NCBI GenBank assembly: GCA_030847615.1
Contig: JAUMIR010000004.1
Coordinates: forward strand, 75,237,001 to 75,301,000
Source of the DNA: Gambelia wislizenii
Lineage: Eukaryota > Chordata > Lepidosauria > Squamata > Crotaphytidae
DNA length: 64,000 nt
Reading direction: 5' to 3'
The position numbers were made by a program, and so were the translations under genes. Position 1 is the first letter of the stretch. Each line of letters starts with the position of its first letter. The notes beneath the pieces are model-generated. The model saw only the letters and a program-made list of their open reading frames with translations, was not told the origin of the DNA and ran no database searches. Shown in pieces: positions 22,216 through 32,145 of the stretch.

Positions 22216-23640
22216 ATAGTACCAACGTTTCTGTTAAAGAAATAATGCCCAGGAACACATCTACTTCATGAACTGAGGTATACTTGCATTTGGTCAAGAT
22301 CTATCATCTTCATTGCTGCTGTGGCCACTCCATCTCCAACATCCACATCTTTTTTTTTTCCCAAGAAAAGAAAAATCATTGTGATTCATCAAAGAAAAAT
22401 TTAGTTGGTATCTTGGAAACTGAGAAACCTCTGTGCTAGATTTGTTTGTTTTTTCAAATTTTCAACAAGAATTTCCTTTCCTAATTGCCAGGTTCTGTGC
22501 CAGAAAAGCCTGGAAGTTATCCATCCTTAGTCAGCAATGAACAAGCTATTGTTTTCTCTTTATCCTCTCCCTTGTTTCCAAAGTGCCATTGAGTAGGTTT
22601 TTCAGGGCTGCTGGACTCTGTCATTTGCCATCACTGATAATGTGGTTTTGGATACCCTGGTTTTGCCAAGTCATCCTCTGGAGAGAAGAACACTGTTTTG
22701 CAACAACCTTATTTTCTCCCCCCACCCCTGCTCCCGCACCCCTGGCCTTTCTGTTCTTCTAAGTTGCTTCAGAATATTCCAGGCTGAATTGGAGCCAACC
22801 TTGGATAAAGCAGAATACTGTTTTTAGTGTATCATGTAGATCTTCAGTTTCAAAATACTTGATCCAGAAAACCTTCAGGAACGAGAATCCAGCACTCTGG
22901 TTTCCCAATGTTTGGCTAAGAAAACAACCTCTGCCTATTTTCACTGAAAGCACAGAACTTGATGCCTAGATGTTGGCCACAAATCATGGAATGGAAGGTA
23001 GCCATAGTTTAAATTCAGCTGACTGGTCTGCATTGGTGAACACAGATATTTTGCTCATGGATTCTTCAAATATTTCATGGCCACAGGGATTGGAAAATTT
23101 CTGAAACTCAAGTAAAAGCTGTTTAGGATGGATTTTTAACGTGATGTCACTTACTGAAATTTTCCTATTGACATAGGACTTTAATTAATTAAGTATTAAT
23201 GTGCTTGTGTGTTGAACTTAGGCTGTACTATTATTATTTTTTTACAATCATTCCATACTTCTATTTTTGCCCTACCATTATTTCTACATATCCAGGTTAA
23301 ATACTAAGTTTTGCATAGAAATGATCACCATCAAAGTGGTCTTATCTAAACTAGGACTTGGATTACTCATCAGTCTGATACCTGATTACTAAACTTCCTA
23401 TCAAGAACTGCAATTTATGGTTAATGAATTACAGTTGTGAAGGTTTGAGTCCTACTTGTAATTCACATACTTCTGATCTAGGCCAGGGATACATGTTGTA
23501 GCTGCCATAGGAATACTACAGAAAAGTTCCACATGGTGTTATCCCATATCTACCTATGTATATCCCCAGTCTCTCAGTAATAAACTCTGTTTCCCTATTC
23601 AGTGGCTAAGAGGACCCTTGAGAAGAGGAATGGAGGATGG
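22216..23640. other. Intergenic, nothing recognised
   Basis: No supported gene or repeat. A poly(T) run at about 22350-22359 and AT-rich stretches near 23220 are the only simple features. Confidence 0.4.
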
Positions 23641-23713
23641 TGATGTGACCGATGGTGGTAAATGTTTCTGTGTATTACGGCAAGGATAAGGATCCTTTGG
23701 CAGAGAGACACCA

Positions 23714-24410
23714 TGTTTCTGTGTTTTTAAATAACATTTTGTGTCCAGGTTGGTTTATAACATGTTCTGCTACTGCTGATTTTTCTGGCTGGCCCAGTCT
23801 GCAGTGTCTCTCATGTTTCTTGATTCGTGTTTGCACACTGCGTTTAGTGGTCCCTATGTAAACTTGTCCACAGCTGCATGGTATGTGGTAAACATGTTAT
23901 AAACCAACCTGGACACAAAATGTTATTTAAAAACACAGAAATTCTGGACCAGGCCAACAACTATCATGTCAGAATGCACAGAGAAGCTATTGAAATCCAC
24001 AAACACCTGGACAACTTCAACAGGAGAGAAGAAACCCTAACAGTAAACAAAATCTGGCTTCCAATTCTGAAAAACAATAGAATCAAAACTCAGCACTTAC
24101 AAAGGAATTCCACCCAGGGACAAGAGGATTTCCAGCAGATAATGGCCCACCAAACAACCATTAGCCAAACATACATACACTAATCATCCTTGCATTTCTA
24201 TACCCAGAAACTAACCATTCAATTACATAAATTTACATATACTCCCCAACAGGGGTTCACAACATATAAACTCCACATACACTCCTACCCAACCATTCTC
24301 TGCAGATGCCAGCCACAGATGCAGGTGAAATGTCACAGCCTCACAGCCTGGAAAAAACCCAAGGAAAATCTATGGATGTCGGCTGAGAAAGCCTTTGACT
24401 TCACAAAATG
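23714..24410 (+). mobile_element. Penelope-like element, 5'-inverted, GIY-YIG remnant
   Basis: Two pieces of one Penelope-like element in opposite orientation. The minus strand of about 23877-23714 encodes a GIY-YIG endonuclease remnant (CGQVYIGTTKRSVQTRIKKHERHC, then AVAEHVINQPGHKMLF). The plus strand of 23886-24183 repeats HVINQPGHKMLF and continues with the C-terminal part (NNYHVRMHREAIEIHKHLDNFNRREETL, NKIWLPIL). The 3' UTR ends near 24409 (ggatgtcggctgagaaagcctttgacttca). The two pieces overlap by about 50 bp as an inverted repeat, 23715-23764 against 23892-23942. The RT domain is absent. In this family GIY-YIG nicks the target and RT primes on the nick. This copy is inactive. Confidence 0.85.
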
Positions 24411-24639
24411 TATTAGGCTTAATAAAATGCTAGCAGGTTTCATTTTATTTGCTGAAATGTTTTATACTCTGCTGCCAGTTCTGTCTTGGTTTTATATTCT
24501 GCTTCTTTAGTCATTGTTTTATTTTTGTAAATTTTTTTGTATTATATATTTGAGCAGAATGTATATTGCCCAGAGATTTTTGCTTTATGAGCTGTTTAGA
24601 TTGCAATAAAATAAAGCTGTTTTGTAATTAGAAGAAAAT

Positions 24640-25116
24640 GCTTCCTTAGTTCTCTAGCAATGGTTAGTGCTCTAGTAATTTGTTCAATCATCTAAATCTG
24701 CAAGTATTGATTTTAAAACATGAGAGTTGTCACCTAACCAAAGAAACTTTTCCAAGTAAGCAGAAGGAAAGTTTTCAATGCATTTAATGGGTTGCTCCCA
24801 TACTTCAGTGCCCCACACTGGCCATATTTCCTTATTTCCTTCCTTCCCTCCTTTTTTTCTTTCCTTCCTTTTTACAGTCAAGTTACAGAATTGGCTCACC
24901 TTCAAAAGCATCATCACAAAAATGATCCTAGTGATCACTGCATATTTTGGGGAGGAGGAAATGGAGATGATAATGATGATTGCTAATAATCTAATCTATT
25001 CCAGTCATGGTTTCAAGATTTTCTTGATGGGCTAGGAGCAAAGGAGAAGGAGTAAGGAAGACACTGAGGGAGGAAAGAAGAGGACGAATATAGCTAGAAA
25101 GAGGGGGAAGGAAAAT
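24640..25116. other. Intergenic, nothing recognised
   Basis: Pyrimidine-rich stretch at 24829-24870 (ttccttccttccctcc type). No gene or named repeat. Confidence 0.4.
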
Positions 25117-25240
25117 AAGAGAATTCAAAGACATAGCCATGTTAGTCTGGATCAATATGTGAAGGGATTTTGCAGCACCTTTGAGACTGAGAGAAATATG
25201 CTACCAACATCTTTCTCTCAGTCTCAAAGGTGTTGCAAGA
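25117..25240. repeat. Repeat fragment ending in a 27-bp inverted repeat
   Basis: Positions 25117-25196 resemble 4245-4330 (gacatagccatgttagtctgg). The arm 25170-25196 is mirrored by 25212-25238 with one mismatch and a 15-nt loop, so the last part of the repeat is duplicated in inverted orientation. Confidence 0.5.
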
Positions 25241-25382
25241 GCCCTTTGCAAAGAGGATGAGAGTGAGAAATAAGGTTGGGGAAGAAAAGAGATGACAAGT
25301 GTAGAAGAGAAAAAAAAGAGAAGAGAGTTGCCAGAAATGGGAGGGGGGGTTGCGTGCAAAGAAAGAGAACATCATAGCATAG

Positions 25383-25752
25383 CATCATAGAATTGGAAGA
25401 GACCACAAGGGCCATCTAGTCCAACCCCCTGCCATGCAGAAAGACACAATCAAAGCACTCCCAACAGATGGCCATCCAGTCTCTGTTTAAAAACCTCCAA
25501 AGAAGGAGACTCCACCACACCCCCAGGCAGTGTGTTCCACTGCCGAACAGCTCTTACCATCAGGAAGTTCTTCCTAATGTTTAGGTGGAATATCTTTTCC
25601 TGTAGTTTGAACCCATTGCTCCATGTCCTGGTCTCTGGAGCAGCAGAAGACAAGCTTGCTCCATCCTCAGTATGACATCCCTTCAAATATTTAGACATGG
25701 CTATCATGTCCTCTCTCAGCCTTCTCTTTTCCAGGCTGAACATATCCTTGAT
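25383..25752 (-). mobile_element. CR1 LINE 3' end, antisense
   Basis: The minus-strand frame at 25450-25758 reads [44 protein letters not shown], then [35 protein letters not shown]. This is the C-terminal end of the CR1 RT protein. The element 3' terminus is at the left (catcatagaattggaagagacc). Only the last ~370 bp is present. It is directly followed by the 5S-derived SINE. Confidence 0.85.
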
Positions 25753-25754
25753 GT

Positions 25755-25975
25755 GCATGTGTGTATGTCTTCAAGTTGCTGTTGACTTATGGTGACCCTA
25801 TGAATTTCATAGGGTTTTCTTCGGTAAGGAATACTCAGAGATAATTTTGCCAGTCCCTTTGTCTGAAATTCAGCCTACAGCACCTGTTATTAATTAGCAG
25901 TCTCCCATCCAAGGACTGACCAGGGCTGACCCTGCTTAGCTTAAAAGATCAGATTGGACCTGGTGCCTTTAGGGT
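25755..25975 (-). repeat. 5S-rRNA-derived SINE, antisense
   Basis: The reverse complement contains the 5S-like head. Positions 25899-25916 match the reverse complement of the 5S internal control region, followed by ccagggctgaccctgcttagc and gatcagattggacctgg. The tail at 25760-25860 (cttcaagttgctgttgacttatggtgaccctatg) matches the tail of the tRNA-derived SINEs and of the BovB fragment near 60950. Confidence 0.8.
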
Positions 25976-26099
25976 ATTTGGGCCACAAATACCTTGAAAC
26001 CTCCATTACATTTTGGACTAGAAGGCAGATTTGCTGCTCCAGTGACGTAGGAGTGGTGCCATTCCAGCCATGATTGATTTCCACATAATTTGGCTCTGA

Positions 26100-26210
26100 C
26101 CAAGCCCAGGTATTCCCCCACCCACTTGCTTAAACTGGAGATACCAGGGGTTGAACTGAAGACTTTCCGTATGCAAAACAGGCACTCTACCCTGAGCAAT
26201 GGATCATTTT
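26100..26210 (-). repeat. tRNA-derived SINE head, antisense, diverged
   Basis: The reverse complement reads tgctcagggtagagtgcctg (A-box-like), then tttgcatacgg and cttcagttcaaccc (B-box-like), then tggtatctccag. It is a third tRNA-SINE type, distinct from the two other families in the window. Related middle or tail pieces may lie at 42790-42900 and 52660-52760. Confidence 0.55.
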
Positions 26211-26697
26211 CCTTAAGCGGGTACCCTGCTTTCTACAGACATCACCTCTAACTTTCAAACTCTGATGGAAGGAGCCATTTCCTTGTTGCGGGCTCCAACC
26301 CTTCCCAGAATCCTTTCCCTTTACTGCTACAAGAAGCAGGATGGGACCTTTCCAACCCATCCTTGCCCTCCTTTCCAGCTGAGGGGTTCCCATTTCAGTG
26401 GGGTGGCAAATCTGTTCTGGGTTTTAGTCCAAACTTTGAAGAACTTCCCAAGGTACTGAACTGTCTTTTATGGGCTGAGCTCCAGGACCTCAGAGAACTC
26501 CTTGAAAATTTGGATAAAAAAATGGAAACAGATTCACCACACTGACCTAGAAATGACTTGCTGGCATTGTAGCTGCACGGCTGTCATGTGGGTAGGACCC
26601 ACACAATTGTCCCTGACTACGTGGCTAATGGAGAAGATGAGTGGAAGGGAGTTGTATGGAAGAGGTATAGAAGAAAGGGAGAAAAAAGGTGACATTT
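26211..26697. other. Intergenic, nothing recognised
   Basis: Several overlapping open frames on both strands without a domain. No repeat identified. Confidence 0.35.
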
Positions 26698-26705
26698 AGA
26701 TAGAA

Positions 26706-27528
26706 CAGTGGTTCTTAACCCATGGTCTAGGGACCCCCAAGGGGCTGTAATGTCATCAAAGGGGGTCGGAAAAGGCTTGAAGGCTGTTCGGCCCACCTCC
26801 TCCCTGCAGTGGAGTGGCCACGTAACAGGAGCCAAACCAAAGGCTGGCTGACTGGCTTGGCCTGCGCATTGCTGTTCAATCAACTCTGGCCACAAACTTG
26901 CAGGAAGAAGCACAAGAAAAATGTTCCCTCCTCCTCCAGTGCCTCTGAGGGAAGGTTTAATGGATGGTGTAATTGTATTACGAACACAGCTCGCTGGGCA
27001 GGGTACCTAGGATGGAGGACCATAGCCTCCCAAAAATAGTACTCTACAGTGAACTCACCACGGGTCAGCGTAAGAGGGGCACTCCAAAATAGCGATGCAA
27101 GTACTCCCTGAAACAACATCTCAGGCTCAGCCAAATTGATCACCAACAATGGTCTGCCATGGCCTCACATCGGGAGGCATGGAGACGTACTATCCACAAT
27201 GCTGCAGCCTTATTTGAGAGCTCATGCTGAACAAGTCTTGAAGAGAAATGACAACGCAGAAAGAATCACAACCCAGAAACATCACCTGAGACCTTCTGCT
27301 GTGCTTTCTGCAACCGGACATGTTTATCTCGGATTGGCCTTTTCAGTCATCAGCGCGCTTGCAGAAAGCGCGGGATGAGCCCTTCCTGAATCTTCGTTTG
27401 CGAAGAAAAGCCAGAGATTATCAGGTATTACTATTAGGGTTTTAAAACTTGAGTTAAGTCTTGGGGGTCCACAGCAACAAAGTATATTTAAAGGGGGGCC
27501 CTGGTAAAGAAAAGGTTAAGAGCCACTG
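26706..27528 (+). mobile_element. hAT-like nonautonomous transposon, carrying a nested LINE
   Basis: Terminal inverted repeats are cagtggttcttaacc at 26706 and ggttaagagccactg ending 27528. The flanking 8-mers agatagaa (26698-26705) and agcaagaa (27529-27536) agree at 6 of 8 positions, as expected for an old hAT 8-bp duplication. The interior matches the element at 30609-30994 except for a LINE insertion at 26982-27424. It has no transposase. Confidence 0.8.
26982..27424 (+). mobile_element. 3' fragment of the 8.4-kb-type LINE, nested
   Basis: Plus-strand 3' end of the same LINE as 8386-10740. It starts within ctgggcagggtacctagg and includes the segment encoding the finger (27136-27378; LRPSAVLSATGHVYLGLAFSVIS in another frame). 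It ends with the hairpins 27355-27371 and 27392-27405 and aaaagccagaga. gtattac flanks it at 26975-26981 and 27425-27431. The uninterrupted hAT copy at 30.88 kb shows the empty site. Confidence 0.85.
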
Positions 27529-27559
27529 AGCAAGAAGTTGTGTATGGAGAAGAGGAGAA

Positions 27560-28370
27560 GAGGATGAGAAGCAAAGGAGATACTTAGCCAAGGAGTTTGG
27601 TGTGTGTGTGTGGAGGGGAAGAAACTGTACTGAATGTCTCTTGAGACACTGAATAGTGAGGCAGTTCAGTTTTGAATAGTGAGACAGTTCAGTATTTCCC
27701 ACACGAATCCCTCCCACCTGTTGAGAAAGTTTGAGAGAGAAAGAGAGAAGGATGAGAAGATGGCCATGTGGACTCTCTGAAAAGTCTACAGCAGCCAGTC
27801 TGAAAGTGGCTTGCAGCTGTACTCTTGTTCTGAGATATTTGTTCTTGCCCTGAGCCCAGACTTAGAGGTTCTTCTTATCCTGAGGCCAGGACACCCTGTC
27901 TTTTCAGTGGGGCATTTTAAAAGATATTTTCACTGCTATAATGGTCAATATTTTGGAATTTGTCCCATTAATCAGTGGACGCTGTGTTGAAGAATGCTTT
28001 TGACTTCGATTGCCAAAGGAAGGTGGCATTTACAGTCTATTCATCACAGAACAAGCCTGGCTATGGTAATCCAATTAACTGTCTGCTTTCATTCATTCTT
28101 GCCCACAAAACAGTTGTCTTATCAGATAACCACATTCTAAAAAGTGCCCCTTTAGAAAAGTCACACTGATAGAAACAATTAGCTTTTATATTGTACTCAG
28201 AATGTCCCAAAGGGCTTCCACCTATATTCTCTTGGTTATCTTGGGAAAATTTTGTAAATTTGTTCAGAGCTGTGATTTCCATTTTGTGAAAAGGAGATGG
28301 ATGTGTGATGAAGGGGAGGCTGAGAGAGCAAAGCTGTGCAAAGATCCTTTAGGCAGTTAAGTGTGTCCAC
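27560..28370. other. Intergenic, nothing recognised
   Basis: A short (GT)n run lies at about 27600-27611 and there is a tandem-like gaatagtgag(g/a)cagttcag pair at 27651-27690. No gene or named repeat. Confidence 0.4.
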
Positions 28371-28372
28371 AT

Positions 28373-28505
28373 TTGTTGTTACCTGCCATCAAGTCAACTT
28401 CAACTTATGGCAACCCTATAAATGAGACACCTCCAAGTCACCTTATCATCAACAACCTTGCTCAGGTCCCACATACTCAGGGCTGAATCCATCCATCTGT
28501 AATTG
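28373..28505 (-). repeat. BovB/RTE-like 3' UTR fragment, antisense
   Basis: ttgttgttacctgccatcaagtcaacttcaacttatggcaaccctataaatgagacacctccaagtc reads, in reverse complement, like the BovB-type 3' end (ggcaccta.caacaa tail and tcgccataagtcg motif). It compares with 60948-60990 in the window. Boundary to the right uncertain. Confidence 0.5.
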
Positions 28506-28690
28506 CACTGTAACAATACTTTACTGTATTGGTGAAATACTGGCTACTTCAACTGATGTACCTCTTATTGAATTCTGGGATTTATAGTTTTGTAAGTAAC
28601 TGACCAAACTACAGATTCCAGGATTACATGGCATGGAACCAAGGGAAGTAAGGTAGTATCAAGCTGCTTCAATTGTGTAGTGTGGCTATC
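28505..28690. repeat. Diverged copy of the cactacacaattac MITE
   Basis: The inner part (cttattgaattctgggatttatagttttg; cagattccaggattacatggcatgg) and the right terminus (caattgtgtagtgtggc) resemble the MITEs at 7036 and 34812. Low identity. Confidence 0.45.
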
Positions 28691-28942
28691 CTATGAGGCA
28701 AAGTTCGAGTCGGGGACTTCCTGCCTGGTAGCTTAAACTATTATCCACTACAGGATTTCAGCTCTTTTCAAGCAACAAGGCCACAGATGTCACTAGGCTA
28801 CTTGTGCATGAACATCTTGGTTAAATCATTTGTGATATGTATTGGGAGAGGCAGGAAAGAAACTACAAAGACCTCCAAAATATTCTTTCCCAGCAGAGGT
28901 AACTGGATGCACAGCCAGGTATAAGTCCCACCTTGAGCTTTC

Positions 28943-29197
28943 CTTATCCAATTGGGCCCCAGTATCCACGGGGATTTGCTTCCGGGACTTACAGTGGATA
29001 CTGGAAACTGCAGATAACAGAGAACCCTGTTAAAATAAAGGCACTCCAGTAAAAATATACTATAGAGTTGCCTTGGATGACCTAGAACTCCAGGCATTTT
29101 CTAGCACAGCTCTATGGTATGTGCCCTTATTTTGTGTCCTGCCAATAACTGAAATCATGGATGTTGGTTCTGCGGATACCGGGGTCCAACTGTACTC
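28943..29197. repeat. Tigger-like MITE, second family
   Basis: The left terminus ttgggccccagtatccacgggg is mirrored by gcggataccggggtccaactg at the right end (about 29174-29195). A related left half is at 62443-62600 (cgacccccgtatccatggggg, then gagaaccct). Nonautonomous. The 143-codon frame at 29073 begins inside this repeat and is not called as a gene. Confidence 0.55.
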
Positions 29198-29520
29198 TCT
29201 GAAAGAACTCCAAAAGGATTTCTTTGAACTGGATAATGATTTCTCTGAACAGGATTGTGCCGCAAATAAGAAAATGCAAAATGACATTTGGGAAAAAGAG
29301 CCCCCACTTCAAATACACACTGCTGAGATTTATACTGGCTATGACTACCTTGGTGAAAAGATCTTGGCTCATGGAGGACAACTCAATGAAAGTAGCAGTT
29401 TCCGTTTCAAGTTTCAGTTTGCAGTAGAAAAAAAGGCAACTTTAGTTTTAAAACTGTTTAGGAAATTGATTGAGAACAACACAGGTTGTATCATAATAGA
29501 ATAATTGTGTAAAAACCTAT

Positions 29521-29640
29521 AGTATGACTCTATTTAGAATACTATATAGAATACTGCTCCGAATCCAGGTCTGGTCACTCCATCACATAATGAATATTGA
29601 AGTTTTGGAAAAGTTGCACAGTAAAAAGTATGGTATGCAG
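29521..29640 (+). repeat. Probable CR1 fragment
   Basis: actctatttagaatactatatagaatactgctccgaatccaggtctggtcactcc resembles the CR1 segment for [13 protein letters not shown] (compare 46670-46710). Short and diverged. Confidence 0.4.
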
Positions 29641-30325
29641 CCATGTGTAACCCAGGCATTAACAGTAACTCAGACCTACATTTGTTTCTTGTGGGTAGAT
29701 CCTGTGTTGATTTCTACAAAAGCTGATTTAAAAATAAAATGTTAAAGAATCTAGCCCTCTGCCATACTCCTTAGCCTACTTACTTGGACAAAATATATGA
29801 TTGAAAACAAGCTTCCTCATCCTCCAACATGGCAGTCTCAATAAACAAATCTTCATTTTATTTTTCTCTAAACTAACCCAAACAAATTGGCAACTTGCTC
29901 ATATATGGACACTAACTGGAGGTGATCATGGACTCCTCTGTCGGCTTCATCTTTTTGCTGCAGCAAAGACCTAGTTATGGCAATGCTATCAAAACACATT
30001 TATTATTATGCAGCAATCTTATTTTAAAAAGAGTAAGTGAAAATAATTAAATAAAAAGGATGAAGTGCCTCATCATAAACTGAAAATACAGCAGTGAGAA
30101 AACATCTATATACTTAACATTCAAGAAGAGTGCACCAAATATCCATGTGAAGTTTATACTTATATGCATCAGGTACAAATGTTGAAAGGGTCATGATGTC
30201 CTTGGTCTATTTGATAGATGGTGGGAATATGTCTTCCCAGTGAACACAGAGAATCCATTTCTACTGTCCTTAAGTTAATTTCCAAGATACAGGCAGATAG
30301 TTTAATGGAATAAGAGTACTGTAGT
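29641..30325. other. Intergenic, nothing recognised
   Basis: AT-rich, no domain-bearing frame or repeat recognised. Confidence 0.4.
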
Positions 30326-30330
30326 AAAGA

Positions 30331-30579
30331 GACAGCTAATGTGGCAAAGTGACTTCAGTGTTGGACTAGGACTCTGGGAGGCCAGGGTCTGAATCCTTAC
30401 TTGGAGATGGAAACCCACTGGGTGACCTTGGGCAAGTCACATTCTTTCATTCTCAGAGGAAGGTAATGGCAAACCTCCTCTGAACAAATATTGCAAAAAA
30501 ACCCAACAACCCTAAGCCAGGTTTGGCTTAGGGTCGCCATTAAGTTGGAAACAAGGTGAAGGCACAACACCACAACAAA
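30331..30579 (+). repeat. tRNA-derived SINE
   Basis: Same family as 4466-4708: agctaatgtggcaaagtgac head, agggtctgaatcc B-box-like part, acccactgggtgaccttgggcaagtcac body, and ggcttagggtcgccattaag...gaaggcacaac tail. A perfect 9-bp hairpin, ccctaagcc / ggcttaggg, is at 30510-30533. Confidence 0.8.
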
Positions 30580-30608
30580 TGATGGCTAAGAGTTATAAGT
30601 GTGTGGAA

Positions 30609-30994
30609 CAGTGGTTCTTAACCTGCGATCTGGGAACCCCAGGGGACTGCAATATCCTCCCAGGGGGTCCACGAAAGCTTGACTATTTGGCCCACCTCCT
30701 CCCCACAGTGGAGTGGCCACATGACAGGAGCCAAGGCAAAGCCTGGCAGGCTGGCTTGGTCTGCGCATTGCCATTCAATCCACTCCAGCCACAAACTGGT
30801 AGGAAGAAGCAGAAAAGTCTTCCCTCCCCCTCCAGTGCCTCTAAGTCTAAGGGAAGGTTTCATGGATGGAGTAATTGTATTATTGTCGTTGTTATTGTTA
30901 GGGATTTTAATCTTGAGTTAAGTCTGGAGGGGTCCGTGGCAACAAAAGATATTTAAAGGGGGGTCCCTAGTAAAGGAAAGGTTAAGAACCACTG
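30609..30994 (+). mobile_element. hAT-like nonautonomous transposon
   Basis: 386 bp with perfect terminal inverted repeats cagtggttcttaacc / ggttaagaaccactg. Flanking 8-mers gtgtggaa (30601-30608) and gtctggag (30995-31002) agree at 6 of 8. No transposase. This is the uninterrupted counterpart of 26706-27528. It lies about 1 kb upstream of the CCND3 start codon. Confidence 0.85.
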
Positions 30995-31429
30995 GTCTGG
31001 AGCAGTGACTGAGGCAACTCTTGCCCTGTAACATTTTGTTGCAGATTCTACCTGTAATTGTATTATTGTTTGTGCACCACCCTCCTGCTGAGGGGGGGGG
31101 GCAATCTGAGGCCCTTTGGCGTGGATGGGGTGCTTCCTGGCATCTCTGCCAGATCGCTTGCGTCCCCCACCCCACCCCTTCATACCCCCAAGCCAGGCAT
31201 CAACACTGAGGCGCTTCCCCCCCTCTCTCTGCCCCCCTCCCATTCTTCTCTCTGCCACTGCATGCTCTCTGGGGCCTCTGGCTTCTTATTTGCAAGTCGT
31301 CATGCAAGGATTTTTTTGGGAGAGGGGTGTGGAGGGGAGAAAGAGAGAGAGAAGGCCTGGCTCTTACTCCACTCCTGGCTTTGCTGCAAAAGAACATTCT
31401 GGTAAGAAAAGTTTTATTTTATTTTTTTT

Positions 31430-31956
31430 AAAAAAGCAAAGCCCCACCAGAGGGGTGGAGTAGTAAGGAATTCTCCTCCCCATGATGGCAGCTGCCTCGC
31501 GTGGCCTGGAGCTCCAGGGGAGAGGGGGGGTCAGCGGAGGCGAGGCTCTCCCTCCTGCTTCCACCTTCCCACCGAGGAGGAGGAGGAGGAGATACCGGCT
31601 CCTCCTCGTGTCTCCTCCTCCTCTGAGGTCCCGTCGCCGCACATTCATGAGCGTCGCGGCTGCCGGGCGCTCCTTTACGCGCAGGGGGCGGGGAGGCTGC
31701 TTGGACGGGATCTGCTGGATCCAGCCTGCCCGCTTGCTTGCTTGCTCGCTCGCTCCCGGATTGCTCCGTTGCAGGCGATCCCTCCGTCTTTCTCTTCCTC
31801 TGCCTCCCCGCCAGCAAATCCCAACTTTGCCCACCACCAGCACCATCGTGCTTTTGCGCCCTGGTGGCTGCTCGTTGTTTCCAAGCCATTCCTCTCCTCT
31901 CTTTTTCTCTCGCCACCCTTCCCACCGCTCCCATCATCCCCGGCTCCTGCGGACAC
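31430..31956 (+). promoter_or_regulatory. CCND3: GC-rich promoter and 5' UTR region of CCND3
   Basis: The stretch is markedly richer in G+C and CpG than its surroundings (for example gtcccgtcgccgcacattcatgagcgtcgcggctgccgggcgc, 31628-31670). It has a GC-box-like gggggcgggg at about 31684-31693 and no clear TATA box. This is the usual layout for a D-type cyclin CpG-island promoter. The transcription start cannot be read from sequence alone; the 5' UTR part of exon 1 must lie within the last few hundred bases before 31957. Confidence 0.6.
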
Positions 31957-32145
31957 ATGGAACTGCTGTGCGTGGAAGGGGTGGTCCGGGCCAAGCGGGA
32001 CCCGCAGTTGTTGAACGACCGGCGGGTGCTGCGGAATCTGCTCAGCCAGGAGGAGCGCTACAGCCCCCGGGTCTCCTATTTCCAGTGCGTCCAGAAGGAG
32101 ATACAGCCTTACATGCGGAAGATGTTGGCCTTCTGGATGTTGGAG
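31957..32145 (+). CDS. CCND3: CCND3 coding exon 1
   Basis: 189 nt, codons 1-63, MELLCVEG to FWMLE, ending in phase 0. The donor is gag|gtctgt, a usable but weaker-than-consensus GT (C at +3). Its position agrees with the conserved WMLE|VCEEQ junction of D-type cyclins. The start context is acacATGG: G at +4, but C rather than a purine at -3. The 5' UTR portion lies upstream. Confidence 0.95.

Noticed and set aside
29073..29504. 143-codon open frame on the + strand
   Set aside because: Its first part is the Tigger-like repeat at 28943-29197 and the rest shows no known domain.
31738..31956. Possible 73-residue N-terminal extension of cyclin D3
   Set aside because: The frame is open upstream, but the codon at 31738 is TTG and no in-frame ATG lies between there and 31957; family members begin at MELLC.
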